This document shows, piece after piece, positions 44,143 through 55,095 of a stretch of DNA of 64,000 nucleotides; positions within the stretch are counted from its first letter, which is position 1, and every line of letters starts with the position of its first letter. The notes below the pieces were generated by a model that saw only the letters and a list, made by a program, of their open reading frames with translations, ran no database searches and was not told the origin of the DNA. The DNA comes from Tubiluchus corallicola (taxonomy: Eukaryota > Priapulida > Priapulimorpha > Priapulimorphida > Tubiluchidae): the NCBI GenBank assembly GCA_030141605.1, contig JAQGDQ010000014.1, forward strand, positions 186,001-250,000. Direction: 5' to 3'. A program made the position numbers and the translations under genes.

Positions 44143-45069
44143 AGGAGAAACCATAATTAAATATGCTGGTGCTTTCTAATGTGAGATATATCACACATTT
44201 AAAAGCGTCACTGCATAGTGCATAGCCCTCCAGCGCTGAAACGCCGTAAAATTAAACATACTAAAGTTTTCAAATACCAGCATAACTATTATAGCTAAAG
44301 TTTACATTACTGCGGAGATCAAGTCATTACCGTAATAGTTCAGCCTACAAGAAATTTGTGCGTCAGACTTAAATACAGCATACATATAACAGCACTTACC
44401 TGGAAAAAACGCATGTTTACTGTTTTTCTAAATTCATGTCGAATACCAGTCAAAATAAATGTCTATTGTCAACAACACTGCACAAATTGACTTCTACAAA
44501 TTGCCATTTTGACCCATCCTTAAGGCTCAAAAGATGTCTATCAAAGCGTAGCATCGTCAATATGCTGCTTGCGCCGCTACTTATGGATCATAACCGGGCA
44601 CTCTGTGCGCAATGCTCTTTTTATATAGACCTCTAAACACTCCGGAAATGGCAGTTTTCGATTACATTGAAGTCTTCCAACATAGCACTGGACGCATCAA
44701 ACTTTTATAGGAAATTAAACTCAATGAAAAAGACACGAAGACGGTTTTGTATCAGGTATAAAACTAGGCGCGAAACAGAAGATTACAAGAAGATTGGATT
44801 GAAATAAGAGCAGAGCAAAGCATTTATTTGACTTTAAAATGCAAAATCTGTCTTCATATTTAACTAGTAAAGAGACAGTCTAATGCAGCTGCTAATCCAA
44901 TGTCAGTCGCAACTGCATAGAGACTACACTGCTTTAATTTTGAGTGCTCATGAGGAGAAGATGGCTTCGCTACTGTGAACAAACACTGGTTTCATTGAAG
45001 ATAGCACGAACTCAATCTGTAGTCAGCAATGGTTGATTGCGTTTGGCTCTGGGATTGTCTGGCAAACGA

Positions 45070-45274
45070 TGTGTGTGAGGGCAGTAAGGAGAGAGCGGGT
45101 GGAAGGGGGGAGAGATAGGATCGTGGAGCAAAGAGAGAGAGCGAGAGCAGGGAGAGAAAGAGAGAAGGCAGGTAGCGAGAGAGAGAGAGGAGAGAGAGAG
45201 ACAGAGAGAGAGAAAGAAAGAGAGGAAGGAAAGGGGAGAGAGAGAGAAGGAAGGAGGGAGAGAGAGAAAGGAAA

Positions 45275-45328
<54 letters not shown>

Positions 45329-45340
45329 GAGAAAGAGAAT
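45070..45340. repeat. GA-rich polypurine tract
   Basis: About 270 bp almost free of pyrimidines on the plus strand, ending in pure (GA)n. Such polypurine tracts can form triplex (H-DNA). Confidence 0.9.
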
Positions 45341-46010
45341 ATCTGTATTAAGATTATAAATAATTAAGATGTCCTAGACTCCTAGAGGATCAAATTAAGA
45401 CTAGTTATGATTTAAAATAGGAGAATATTCTGGCAATTGCATAGTACTTGTTTTTCTTCCTACGCAGTCTTTTTACTCTTTCTCTAACATTATAATTCAT
45501 CAGTAATTTTTTCAGCTGATGAAGCCGGCTTGGGCAGAAACCTTCTGAAATAAATAAAATCATTGTGAGGTTATAAAGGGCACTCAACGTTTTTAACTAG
45601 TTATGATTTTTTAAGTTACCGACGAAAAATTGTGTTATTTAATACATTAAAATTTAATGTCATTGTTAACTTGTCAATTGCTATATTTCTTAGATTTAGA
45701 CCTAATACCAAACGTGCTCTTTCTTCATTCATGCAATGATATATTTATAATTCAATGTTGTAAATTGTATTTGTAATCTAAGTTTTTACTGTTCAGAATT
45801 CAGTAGGAACCGGGTATACATGGACAATGTAAAACTGTCACACTAAAGAGTATGATAATGTGTAAAAGCGTCATCAAAGTGTATATTCGTGACAAGTTTA
45901 GCTATGGTGTTCCAGCACATGGCATGGAAATCTGTCAATGAAGAATTAACAAGTACTACGATAACGCAGTCTTTTTAAAGATTTATACAATATATGCCAA
46001 CTTAAAAATG

Positions 46011-47678
46011 TTAATCTACTTGTGATATGAACAGCGGACTCATAAGACAGCGTTTGTAAGGAGGTCTGCCTGTATGTGGTCTTGTCAGTGGATCGTTTAG
46101 TGTCGCGTTGAATGTTCCCTGTAACACAGTGTCTTTCACTGTTTTAGGCAAATGGTAATGTCCAGGGCCTGGGGTATCATCATACTTGCATACAAATCTT
46201 TCAGTTTTGACTGGCATTAGATTCCGATCAGAAAAAGCTGATTTGGTAACATACTGTCCAGGTCCCGGATTATTAGGGTCGGCTATCTGCACCAGGTTAT
46301 TGGGAACTCTTGAGAATCTGGTATCGGAAGAAAGAAAGACACCACGTGACTTCTTCCCAGGACGTGGCTCCTGCTTACCCTGCGTTCTGTCGTGTGAATC
46401 AGCTTTGTTATAAAAGTTTGGCCCCGGTACAACATCCTTATCCGATGGTACAAACCTTCTCGTTTTTGAAGTAAACACATGTGTAACTTTCTTTACTTCT
46501 TTCTCAAGCTTTTCTGCTACGTTGTATGCATTTGCTGCTGGTAGACTTTGTTGATACTTTGTAGCATAAGCAATTTTGCGTTTGGCCTGCGAACCGAAAC
46601 CGCCTTTTTGCAATGAACCTTGTTTTAAAGCCTGCTTAACACATTTGTCTGCAAAGCCAGGCGGATTGAAATAAGTTGGTTCTGGCATGAGATATCTTAC
46701 ACGTGGAAATCGGACAGCAGTGTGTCCAAAAGGGCATCTCACGTTGTAATGAGGTGCACTTGTTGAGGTAAAGGAATTTTCCGTTAAGTGATAGTCACAA
46801 GGAGCCGGAGAAAACTCCACTTGAGTTTCGAAACGCTGAGCTTTGGCTCCAAAAGACGGAAATGCTTCTTTTTCGCGAATCTGCTGAAGTACATCATCAA
46901 ACTGGCCGCTGATTTTGTACTGATTTGGTGCAGGCACAGATTTTTTTATTTCTGCAGTGGATACAATTTCGTGATACCTGGGCAGATGAGATCGTGATAT
47001 GGTCAAACCGTTTTTGGCGCTTTCCCAGTCTGTGGGCTCTTTAACGTCATACTGTCCAGGTCCGGGACCTAATTGACCTTTGAAAGTCATCCGTTTTCCC
47101 GTCAGTTTAGAGAAAAAGACGCCTTTGTATTTTGATGGACGAAAGTCTCGGGCGTCATAAAAAGCTGGACCTAGTGTATGATCTCCAGTTGGTTCTTCTA
47201 CTCTATGTAAGTTACCATCCAAGTCCTCCTGGAAACCAGCTGCCTGTAGTGAAGGAATTGCTGGCGGTTGACTTTCAACTATCACTACCGGACGAGGTTT
47301 GAGCGAACCTTTTTGTTTTTTAGTCTTCGGAGCGTTCCTACCATCTTCGTCTCCCCAAGCGCTTGTCACGTGATAACTCCCTGGACCAGGTGAAGTAATC
47401 GTCCGTTGTCCTTTCAATCGACGCTCCGTGCGGGGCATACTGCAGGCTCCCTTCAGCTTATCTTGCTTCTGCTTAGGGAAGTACGTAGCTGGTCCTGGCG
47501 AAACTTCTTCATTTATTAGCGAAAATTCTCTTGGGGCCATTTTTTCAAAAGGTGCATATGCTGTTGATCTGCAGTTCCAATGTCTGCAAAATTTGGGATA
47601 GTAGTCAGCAGGACTTAGATTCGGGTCTGTGCTTCCAATTTCTTGTAGACACAGTTCTCGCTTTGATCTGTTGTACAT
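46011..47678 (-). CDS. STPG2-like sperm-tail PG-rich repeat protein, single exon
   Basis: An intact 555-residue frame starting at ATG 47678. It carries at least six Pro-Gly motifs of the SHIPPO/STPG class: SPGPATYFP, SPGPGSYHV, GPGPGQYDV, VPGPNFYNK, NPGPGQYVTKSAF and TPGPGHYHLP, with further decayed copies (APNQYKI, SPAPCDYHL). The N-terminus (MYNRSKREL, EIGSTDPNLSPADYYP, APFEKMAPRE) follows the layout I recall for STPG2, whose human form is somewhat shorter. Proteins of this family are axonemal/microtubule-associated components of cilia and sperm tails. There is no signal peptide or membrane segment. The coding sequence has no intron here, although vertebrate orthologues have many. A CAG|GT-type junction just upstream of the ATG could be a 5' UTR splice site. 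STPG1 or another SHIPPO paralogue is the alternative. Confidence 0.85.
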   Translation of the reverse strand: MYNRSKRELCLQEIGSTDPNLSPADYYPKFCRHWNCRSTAYAPFEKMAPREFSLINEEVSPGPATYFPKQKQDKLKGACSMPRTERRLKGQRTITSPGPGSYHVTSAWGDEDGRNAPKTKKQKGSLKPRPVVIVESQPPAIPSLQAAGFQEDLDGNLHRVEEPTGDHTLGPAFYDARDFRPSKYKGVFFSKLTGKRMTFKGQLGPGPGQYDVKEPTDWESAKNGLTISRSHLPRYHEIVSTAEIKKSVPAPNQYKISGQFDDVLQQIREKEAFPSFGAKAQRFETQVEFSPAPCDYHLTENSFTSTSAPHYNVRCPFGHTAVRFPRVRYLMPEPTYFNPPGFADKCVKQALKQGSLQKGGFGSQAKRKIAYATKYQQSLPAANAYNVAEKLEKEVKKVTHVFTSKTRRFVPSDKDVVPGPNFYNKADSHDRTQGKQEPRPGKKSRGVFLSSDTRFSRVPNNLVQIADPNNPGPGQYVTKSAFSDRNLMPVKTERFVCKYDDTPGPGHYHLPKTVKDTVLQGTFNATLNDPLTRPHTGRPPYKRCLMSPLFISQVD

Positions 47679-49663
47679 ATCGCTTTGTTACCTGTTGTAC
47701 AAAACTATAAACACACTAATATAAAGCTAATCAAGTTAGCGATTCCAATTTATGACATTCATCTGTGCTTCGATGTGTTAAAAATTATAAAAAAGTAACA
47801 AATTCATCGTCGTATAGTATCACTCAGGGCAAAAACAACGAGCCAGTACATTCGTGTCTGAAACTTAACCTAGTCTGCCACTTACGTCATTATAATAATA
47901 ATAATTAAGAAACAATTGCCATGACGAAGCTGACGCCATAAACAACAAAGATTTGTGTTGCTAGATTATAGATTACCAACTTTAGAGTTTTTCTAGGTCT
48001 GAACAGTCGACATAATACTGAATGTTATTTAGTTATAGAAATCGTTCTACCGCTTATATGCAAGCAAATTTGAATGTCGGTGTTTCGACAGTATAAGTCT
48101 GCATCTTACAAAACTAAAACGCTAAATGTAAACCTTCTCAACACATAGTATAGCTACGTATGCTCGAATATAGGTGCGTATGTTTTTTAATGTGTTTTGT
48201 GTTACTTCTGTTTGATAAGACGAAAAAATTGTTTCGTGTTTAAGCTGATTTTGAATTTGGCTCTGTCATGTTTTGTTCCAAGTCCTTATAGATTGGGAGC
48301 ACAGAGAGAGGTTTAATGCGAAACTCGAGCATAAAAGGCTTAAATAGCTAAACAAAATGGCCAAGTTTCAAAAACATGTTGTCTTGTATTGTGCAACAGT
48401 CATCAGATGTCAAAGGTCACGTAGATTCAGCCAAAAAAGAACCATTTAATTCAAAATTTGAGCACAAGGAAAATTTTTGTGGCAGCGAGTGGAGTGTGGC
48501 TAGTAGTGCTTAGATTTATGCTCAAGATAAAAAAATACCAGTCATAAGCAGACACAAGACATACTGGGCCGTTAGCCAATGGTCACTATTTCACCTATAT
48601 TAGAGCACAAGAAAAATTTTTGCGGGAGTTTTCAATACTTGCCTAGTGCATGCTAAATTTATACTTTTTGAAAGACAACCAAACATCATGGTTCTTTTCT
48701 GGCAGCTTGAGGCAGTTTGTAAGCTTTACCTTTCTTGCTAAGATGATGTTACATCTTAACTCGTGAAAGCAAGGAAAATGGGTAGTGTTGATACAACGTT
48801 GCCTAAAAAATTTGCAACAGCAGATATGTTGACGAATCTTCTTTGGTGTTTTTCCCTACTGCCCACATCCATCCACAATGTAGATTTTGCTGATATGATA
48901 GAAAAAAATCACTGCTGTATGGCAGAGTTTACATGTTGATGCAGATATGTATGTTGAATGTAAGATATCAATTTGTCTTGGAGATACCGATATAGCAGGC
49001 CTTCCTTATCATGCTAGCAAAATCGCTTTCACAGTGTGGATGGATGGGTGAGTACTGGAAACAGAAGACACGTATATAAATATATCTAATGTTGCAACTT
49101 CTTTAAAAAAATTGTTTGGGACTTGTCAATGAATTTGCTTGTGACAGTAATGAAAATTGTGTAAGAAACGTTTTAATTAACCATGTAAAAATTGGGACAG
49201 TTAATTAAACCAGTGTTCTTGTTATTCGCAAGTTTTCTTTTTGACCGTTCCACTATTTCAATATTCAATTGCAGACTAGATATTCACGAAATTTCCATCA
49301 AAAATACTGGTACGCTGCTATAACCTTACCACTCGTTACCCTACTTGAACTTATTTCACGGACTACTAACAAGATGCATTCATAGATAGTTTGCATAATA
49401 GTGAGACATAATGATTTTGATGGTAAACCTTCCCTTTACTGTACTTGCATTTTCTGATACCTGAATCGCAATTGGCTTTATAGTTTAGGAGTTGACAGAG
49501 ATTTGTATTACATTTCTAAAATACGATTTGTAAAAAGGTTTGAATGATGGAATCTAATCATGTATTAGTCACCTCAAGTTTTCAAAATGATGCCATAAAT
49601 AAGAAACGCCTCCTAAAATTATCAAATCAAATAAATTTAAATCATATTTTCAATGTACTAATT

Positions 49664-49930
49664 AAACTTTGCAAAAATGTTCTTTACATCTAACTAAATA
49701 AAGATCAGTTCTTAAATAATGAATTTGATTATGAAGATCAACTTATTACCGTAGCCACTTCTAAGTTTTCAAATTGGTGCGTTACGTAGGAGGTGCCCCT
49801 AAAGTACCTCTCAAAATTAATTTAAAATGACACTGTGACTATACTTTGTGAAAATGTTTTTTACATCTTACTGAATTGGTGCGTTACGTAAGGGTGCCCC
49901 TAAAAGTGATACCCACAAATTAAATTTAAT
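49664..49930 (+). repeat. Two-copy tandem repeat around GGTGCGTTACGTA
   Basis: AAAATGTTCTTTACATCT and AATTGGTGCGTTACGTAGG...GGTGCCCCTAAAGT recur about 100 bp apart as AAAATGTTTTTTACATCT and AATTGGTGCGTTACGTAAGG...GGTGCCCCTAAAAGT. Confidence 0.65.
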
Positions 49931-50064
49931 CTTTTTGCCACCGTGCGGGGCATCGCACATTGAAATCACGCGGAACAGCAATCCGCAGAAGGAAATGGCT
50001 GGTTGTTAGACATAAACTATAAATTACTGAATCTTGTCAGTAAGATTACAAATGCGCTTCTCGG

Positions 50065-50127
50065 CGAGTCAATGGTGCACACAGGGATGGTGAGTCAGTG
50101 GTGCACACTGGGATGGTGAGTCAGTGA
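50065..50127 (+). repeat. 26-bp tandem repeat, about 2.5 copies
   Basis: The unit is GAGTCAGTGGTGCACACTGG plus GATGGT, repeated with one or two differences. Confidence 0.8.
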
Positions 50128-51157
50128 CGTTTTACCAGTTGGTGCGAACATATTAAATGTCAGACACTCACAATGAATTGTTTATAACATTAAAAATGAG
50201 TGACCGGTTTATAAATCGCATTTTTTGAAAAGTGCATAATTTACTGATGCATTTTTATTGTAGTAAACATTCATTATTTCAGTGAATTGATTTCGTGTAT
50301 ATTGTATATAATTATGTAAATAACGTGTCCTCTTGTATGTGTTTTTTGTAGTTGTATGCTTTGTTTTATTGTCATTTTAGTAATTTTAGTTTTATGTTTT
50401 AATGTGAGGTTTTATCTTCCAATTGCAGATACTAAAGCATCCTCTTATGGTTTGTACTTTGTTTATCTTTGTTCTACCAGATTCTTTCTCGTTTGCTACC
50501 TTCTGGATAAATGCTTCGTCACAAATGCTGATCAACTATATTGGATTGATCTTCTTTTTTATACTTGTTCTTTTCATTTTTTCCCACCCAACTTCTTTGT
50601 CATGTATACTGTATCTATATTAAGTGTTGTGCGAAGTGTGCAGCATATTAGCAATAACTTCTTTTGTCTTTCTATGCAGTCGTATAATTCAGTGACAGTA
50701 TAATTTATTATGCCTTAACATACACAATGATAGGTTTTACTAGTGAAGCAGACTAAGCATTCGCTTTTATCACTATTCTTGCCTTTAACTTGGACACCTG
50801 TGAAAATACCTTATTTGCGAAAACAGTTTTCCTGTACCTGTGTTTCGTTTATTCAATATCTACTTAAAATTATCTGTTTCGAATAAAATAGCTCTTTATT
50901 TCTCTGTATTGAATTAAACTCGTTTTCCTTTATTTGTCCATTTTCCAATTATTTTTATGATGGTTTGTCGATGTGAGTATTATAATTTTTCATTTTCGTA
51001 ATTCTTTATACATTTAAGTTTGCCAATTTATTTTTTCTATTGTAGTTTACAACTGTAACATTAATTAAAGAAGCTTGGGCTAAAGTTTATAATTCACCAC
51101 ACACAATAAAGTTACTTCGTGAAGCGGATTAGGATTACGTTCAGGTAAGGATTGATG

Positions 51158-51207
51158 TTAGGTTTAGGCTTAGAGTTAGGGTTAGGGCTAGGGTTAGGGT
51201 TAGGGTA
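51158..51207 (+). repeat. Interstitial telomere-like TTAGGG repeats
   Basis: Four perfect TTAGGG units and one CTAGGG variant, preceded by degenerate TTAGG/TTTAGG units. TTAGGG is the common metazoan telomere unit. Confidence 0.8.
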
Positions 51208-51644
51208 TTTGAATTGTGCGGGGGAATTGTAAACTCCTTCTGAAGCTTTGAATTGTGATGGAAAATAGGCGCTGCACACAGCATAGGTTTTCAATCCGGA
51301 TAAGCTACGCTTTCGTTGATGAGTAGCTACAGTAAGGGATGACACATCTAAATCACTAAAATGCTAAGAAGTGTCACCTATTTCTGTAAGCCTTTTGCAC
51401 GTTTTTGTTTTACATTTTTTCACGAACGTTTTTTATTCAAAATTGTGTGTTTTTTGTGTGCATACAATCTATTGGGACTGTTGTAGTTCCTGTATTAAAT
51501 ATTTGAAAAAGGTTTTGTGAAATATTGCTAATACTACAATTAGTTCATTTTAAAAGTATCAGTAAAATACTAATTTATTTACTGATTGATTATAAACTCT
51601 GACTAATGGTGGTGACTAGCATGAAAATTCAGTCCTGTATGGAC

Positions 51645-51725
51645 CATGTGGGTTAATAGCTCAAATGGTAAAAGCGTGTTTCCTGAAAAATAATATTCTG
51701 GGTTCAAATCTTGGTTCACTCACAG
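51645..51725 (+). repeat. tRNA-like (SINE head) fragment
   Basis: TAGCTCAAATGGTAAAAGCG matches an A box/D arm, and TGGGTTCAAATCTTGG matches a B box/T arm. The acceptor stem pairs only partly and the anticodon stem not at all, so this is a decayed tRNA-derived sequence. Confidence 0.5.
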
Positions 51726-52484
51726 TTTTTCGGATCTTCAATCCTAAATTTAAATTTTGATTATAATATCTCATTAACTGACGTGTGAGGTAATTTTCAG
51801 TGACGTCATAAACAAGTCTTTTTTGTCCGTAGCAACAGACTCCTAGTTACCATGCAAAGGAGGTTTCGATTTGCAAAACTGTGGGCAATAGTTTGTTGTC
51901 ATCCTCAAAGGAGAAAGACAGACACTCTCAAACTTTGACAGACAAAGATGCCTGACCTATATTTTTGTTATTTGTTACAGAAAACCAGAAAATTCAAGAA
52001 TTGCAAAGACACTAGCAACGAATAATTAGGAGCAGCAGCAAAGATGGGTAAGGAAATCCATTGAGCAGGACAGGAACCAAGACTTATAAGTAGACAAAAT
52101 AATTTTACTCTCATTACTTTATTGTTTATTTTGATTGGCATGAAAAATCCGGTTTTGCCGTCTCCAGACTGTGCATTGACCACAACGTATGTCAGCTCAA
52201 AGATTTTAAGAAATGCAAAGCATTTCTGTCTTTCACATTTTCGTTTTGATAGCATGTTTGTGCCTTATAAAATTACTCGAAAATGATAAAAAAGCACTGG
52301 CATTCCAAATTCCAAGAGGGATAGCTAAGTTTAGTCAGCCTACATCGTAGGAATTTTTGTATGACAATCCCTAGATCTATATATACTTTGTAATATTCAT
52401 TCTATTTGATTATATTGGATTACATGTACATTGGATTATGGTCTTTTCTTCCCCTCTAAATTACATAAAAACGGGATACACAGC

Positions 52485-52633
52485 GGGGGAGGTCAAAGGA
52501 CCACCGGCCAAAGGACCACCAGAAAAAGGGGAGGCAAGGTACTAGCGGACAAAGCACCACCGAATAAAGGGCCATCAGACAAAGATTCGCCGAAAACACA
52601 AATGACCACCGGTCAAAGGGCCACCAGGCAAGT
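52485..52633 (+). repeat. Degenerate CAAAGGACCACCGG minisatellite
   Basis: About nine diverged copies of a 14-17 bp unit: CAAAGGACCACCGG, CAAAGGACCACCAG, CAAAGCACCACCG, CAAAGGGCCACCAGG. The segment is GC-rich in an AT-rich setting. Confidence 0.7.
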
Positions 52634-53280
52634 GTCAATGGAAAATCGAGTAAGATACATTGTGCTTTGTGTTGAGATATTTATGTTAGTAATTTGTCTA
52701 GGTTAAATTGTGAAGTTCTGTATTATTTATTTTTCAGCGACTTTCTACTCAGATGACCAAAATAATCTTTTTGTACGTTGAATAATTCAATGGATGCTAT
52801 AGATTAAAACAATTAAAAATTCTGAAAATATTAAAAAATAAAACTTAGATTTTTAAAAAATTTTAAGAGGCATAAAAAATTTTAGTTTTACATTATTAGG
52901 TTTATTAATTTTTAGTTTAATGAAAATGGCGTTATCCTTATCAGTGAGAACCAAGTCTTATCTTTAACTGGTTTTTCTTCGCTAATTGCCATTAGACAAA
53001 AAGCGTCAGTCCTTTGGAGCTCAGGTGTGTACAGTCAACGTCCGCATGAGACTTACCTTCTGTTATAATACTTTCGCTACTGCTATACCCAGTGTGATCC
53101 AGTAGTATTAGATTTTCTGATTTTGAACTTTCTCTGTACTTTTTATAGAGTACCTGTATGAAATGGTGAAGTAGCCGTCAAAGGTACTCTTATATTTACT
53201 GAAAACAATTATGTCTTAAATAAGTGAATTAAAATTAGTTTTTATATTAATTTATGACTTTAGTGGTGAAATATAGATCT

Positions 53281-53625
53281 AGTAGCCAGCGCTGGATTAT
53301 ATTTTAGGCTAGTATATGCTGCAGCCAAGAGGCCCTTCAAGTTTTGGTAACATTTGGTAAAAAAAATGTTTTTTACTACGGTTGTGTTGAAATATGTGCT
53401 AATTTGGTTTGCAATAAATAGCAAAATAGTGGTATATTTAAAGAATATTTTTATTCGCAAACATATGAAAGCTATTCTAGTTTATTTAAAGAATTTGCAA
53501 TAAATTTATTTCAAACTATGTAAATGTCGCTAAAATATATCAAGAGCAAAAATAGTCAAGTCGGGTTAGTCCGTCTGAAGGGTGTTTCGTAATTTCATTA
53601 GAATAGGAGCCCCAAAAGGTCATAA
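53281..53625 (-). repeat. Interspersed repeat family, copy C (inverse)
   Basis: The reverse complement starts CCTTTTGGGGCTCCTATTCT, contains TATTTATTGCAAACCAAATT, and ends with ATACTAGCCTA followed by a GCGCTGG flank, matching copies A and B. Confidence 0.65.
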
Positions 53626-54779
53626 TTCGGCCTTGTTAGTAGTGTAGAAGCAGCTCTGCTAATTATAAACGTCGTTTGCAAACAGCAGATAAAAGTAATT
53701 ATGTATAGATGAAAAACACCTACACAAAATTATATATATATTTTATACGACGGAGTGTTTGAGTACAAGGTGAAGGGGGAATATCAATTTTTTTCCTCTG
53801 AGATGCAATGTTAAATGGAGGTTTTTGAGATAAGAGGTTCATGCGACTATGATATGGGCCTATTTCAGTTATTGACTGATAGCTGACGTCTTCAGAGGCG
53901 TCATAAACGCTTTTCTCGTCGTCATAGTAGCAATTTCTTGGCTACACTACACACATGCAGTGAACAGTTGAAGAAGCTCATGTCCGGAATCTCGATTCAA
54001 GAAAATACTGAAGTTAAAGGAACTGCCTGCAGGTAAAAATGTGCAAACTTCTTCAAGTTTTTCTACTGTACCATGGCCAGTGATATCATAATTATTATCA
54101 CGTTATTTCTTATTATTCTAGTGAAAATCCCGATTTAAATTAGTACAAACGAGAAAACTAGAGGAACACTAGTTGGAATTGGGAAGTTTGGACACGAGTA
54201 GGACGAGCTCAATAATTGCTTGGTCAACGCGAAGGTTAACTCAGTAGGTATTCCTGTTTAAAAATCTTTTTTATGCATTTAAGAATATAGCTCACCAATA
54301 TCAATTATACTCGGCAAAAACTGTGTACAGCAAAATGTCTAGTAAGTAAGCAAGCAAGCAAGCAAATAAATAATTAGTAAGAACGCGACCAGAAAGCAAG
54401 CAATAGTTTATTTCAAGACGGGATATAAACAATAAAACACTAGTCATAACTGCTTACCGTGCGTCTGACGTAGGCCTTTGACGCCCACGACAGCTTTTGT
54501 GTGAAGCAAATTTTGAGTGAGCACACCTAACCACAATAGTCCGTAATAACAGCTACTGCACCTTTTCAAGCTCATAAAGGCACCGGCAGCAAAAAATCCG
54601 TTGTTCTCAGCAGAAAATCAAAAGTGCAGAATATTAACTTGTTTACGTAGAATAGTGCAGGTGCTTTCTGAAAAAATAGAAAAAGTATATTTAAAAATAT
54701 GTTTGGTCAGTGAAAATACAAGCTTTGGTTTGTGTCTTGTTAGACTAGATTTTTTTAGAAATTGGTTAGTTATTATATT

Positions 54780-54830
54780 GTTGCGGAGGTGGCCAAGAGG
54801 TCCAGGGTTCAAATCTGGATCAGCCAAACC
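54780..54830 (+). repeat. tRNA-like B-box fragment
   Basis: GAGGTGGCCAAGAGGTC, then CAGGGTTCAAATCTGG. The spacing between the boxes is too short for a tRNA gene, so it is a truncated tRNA-derived repeat at best. Confidence 0.35.
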
Positions 54831-54949
54831 ATGTTGCAGACAAATGTTGTAGACGTGAAAATAGAGAAGAAATATCAAAATTTAAACAGAAAATTAAGAT
54901 GAAAACTAGCCAGAATTTTTCCTGCGTTCCTCATGCTGATCATTACTAC

Positions 54950-55095
54950 CGAGCAGGTGCTTAGGTGGTAAACGCACCTGTCCGTCTGTCGACTGAACCG
55001 ACGAGGCCATTCCATGCCAGCTACTTATAGCTACTAAATGGCTTCGCAATTGATCGAACTATCACAATGTAGAGTGGAGGTCGAAAAGGCATTTC
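54950..55095 (+). repeat. tRNA-like SINE fragment
   Basis: AGCAGGTGCTTAGGTGGTAA resembles a tRNA 5' half. It is followed by a segment (TTATAGCTACTAAATGGC) faintly like that after the 38.84-kb fragment. Confidence 0.35.

Larger units (their letters stand above)
41331..46010. other. Gene-free stretch: repeats and microsatellites
   Basis: It contains a tRNA-like fragment near 41719-41785, repeat copy B (42157-42249), (CA)n at 42954-43040, (ACC)n(ATC)n at 43974-44142 and a long GA-rich tract at 45070-45340. The short open frames lack coding character. Confidence 0.5.

Noticed and set aside
43946-44144. Poly-Val/Gly and poly-Thr frames
   Set aside because: Translation of the ACC/ATC microsatellite.
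44398-44413. Possible first coding exon (ATG-CGT-TTT-TTC-CAG then GTAAGTG) on the minus strand
   Set aside because: It has a good donor, but no downstream exon joins it in frame and there is no signal of a following gene.
45033-45359. Arg/Glu-rich frame of about 108 codons
   Set aside because: Translation of the GA-rich tract.
50356-50703. Hydrophobic frame of 115 codons resembling a membrane protein
   Set aside because: T-rich DNA gives hydrophobic residues in all frames. An overlapping frame is equally hydrophobic, and no motif or splice structure supports a gene.
51645-51725. Functional tRNA gene
   Set aside because: A and B boxes are present, but the anticodon stem does not pair and the acceptor stem is imperfect.
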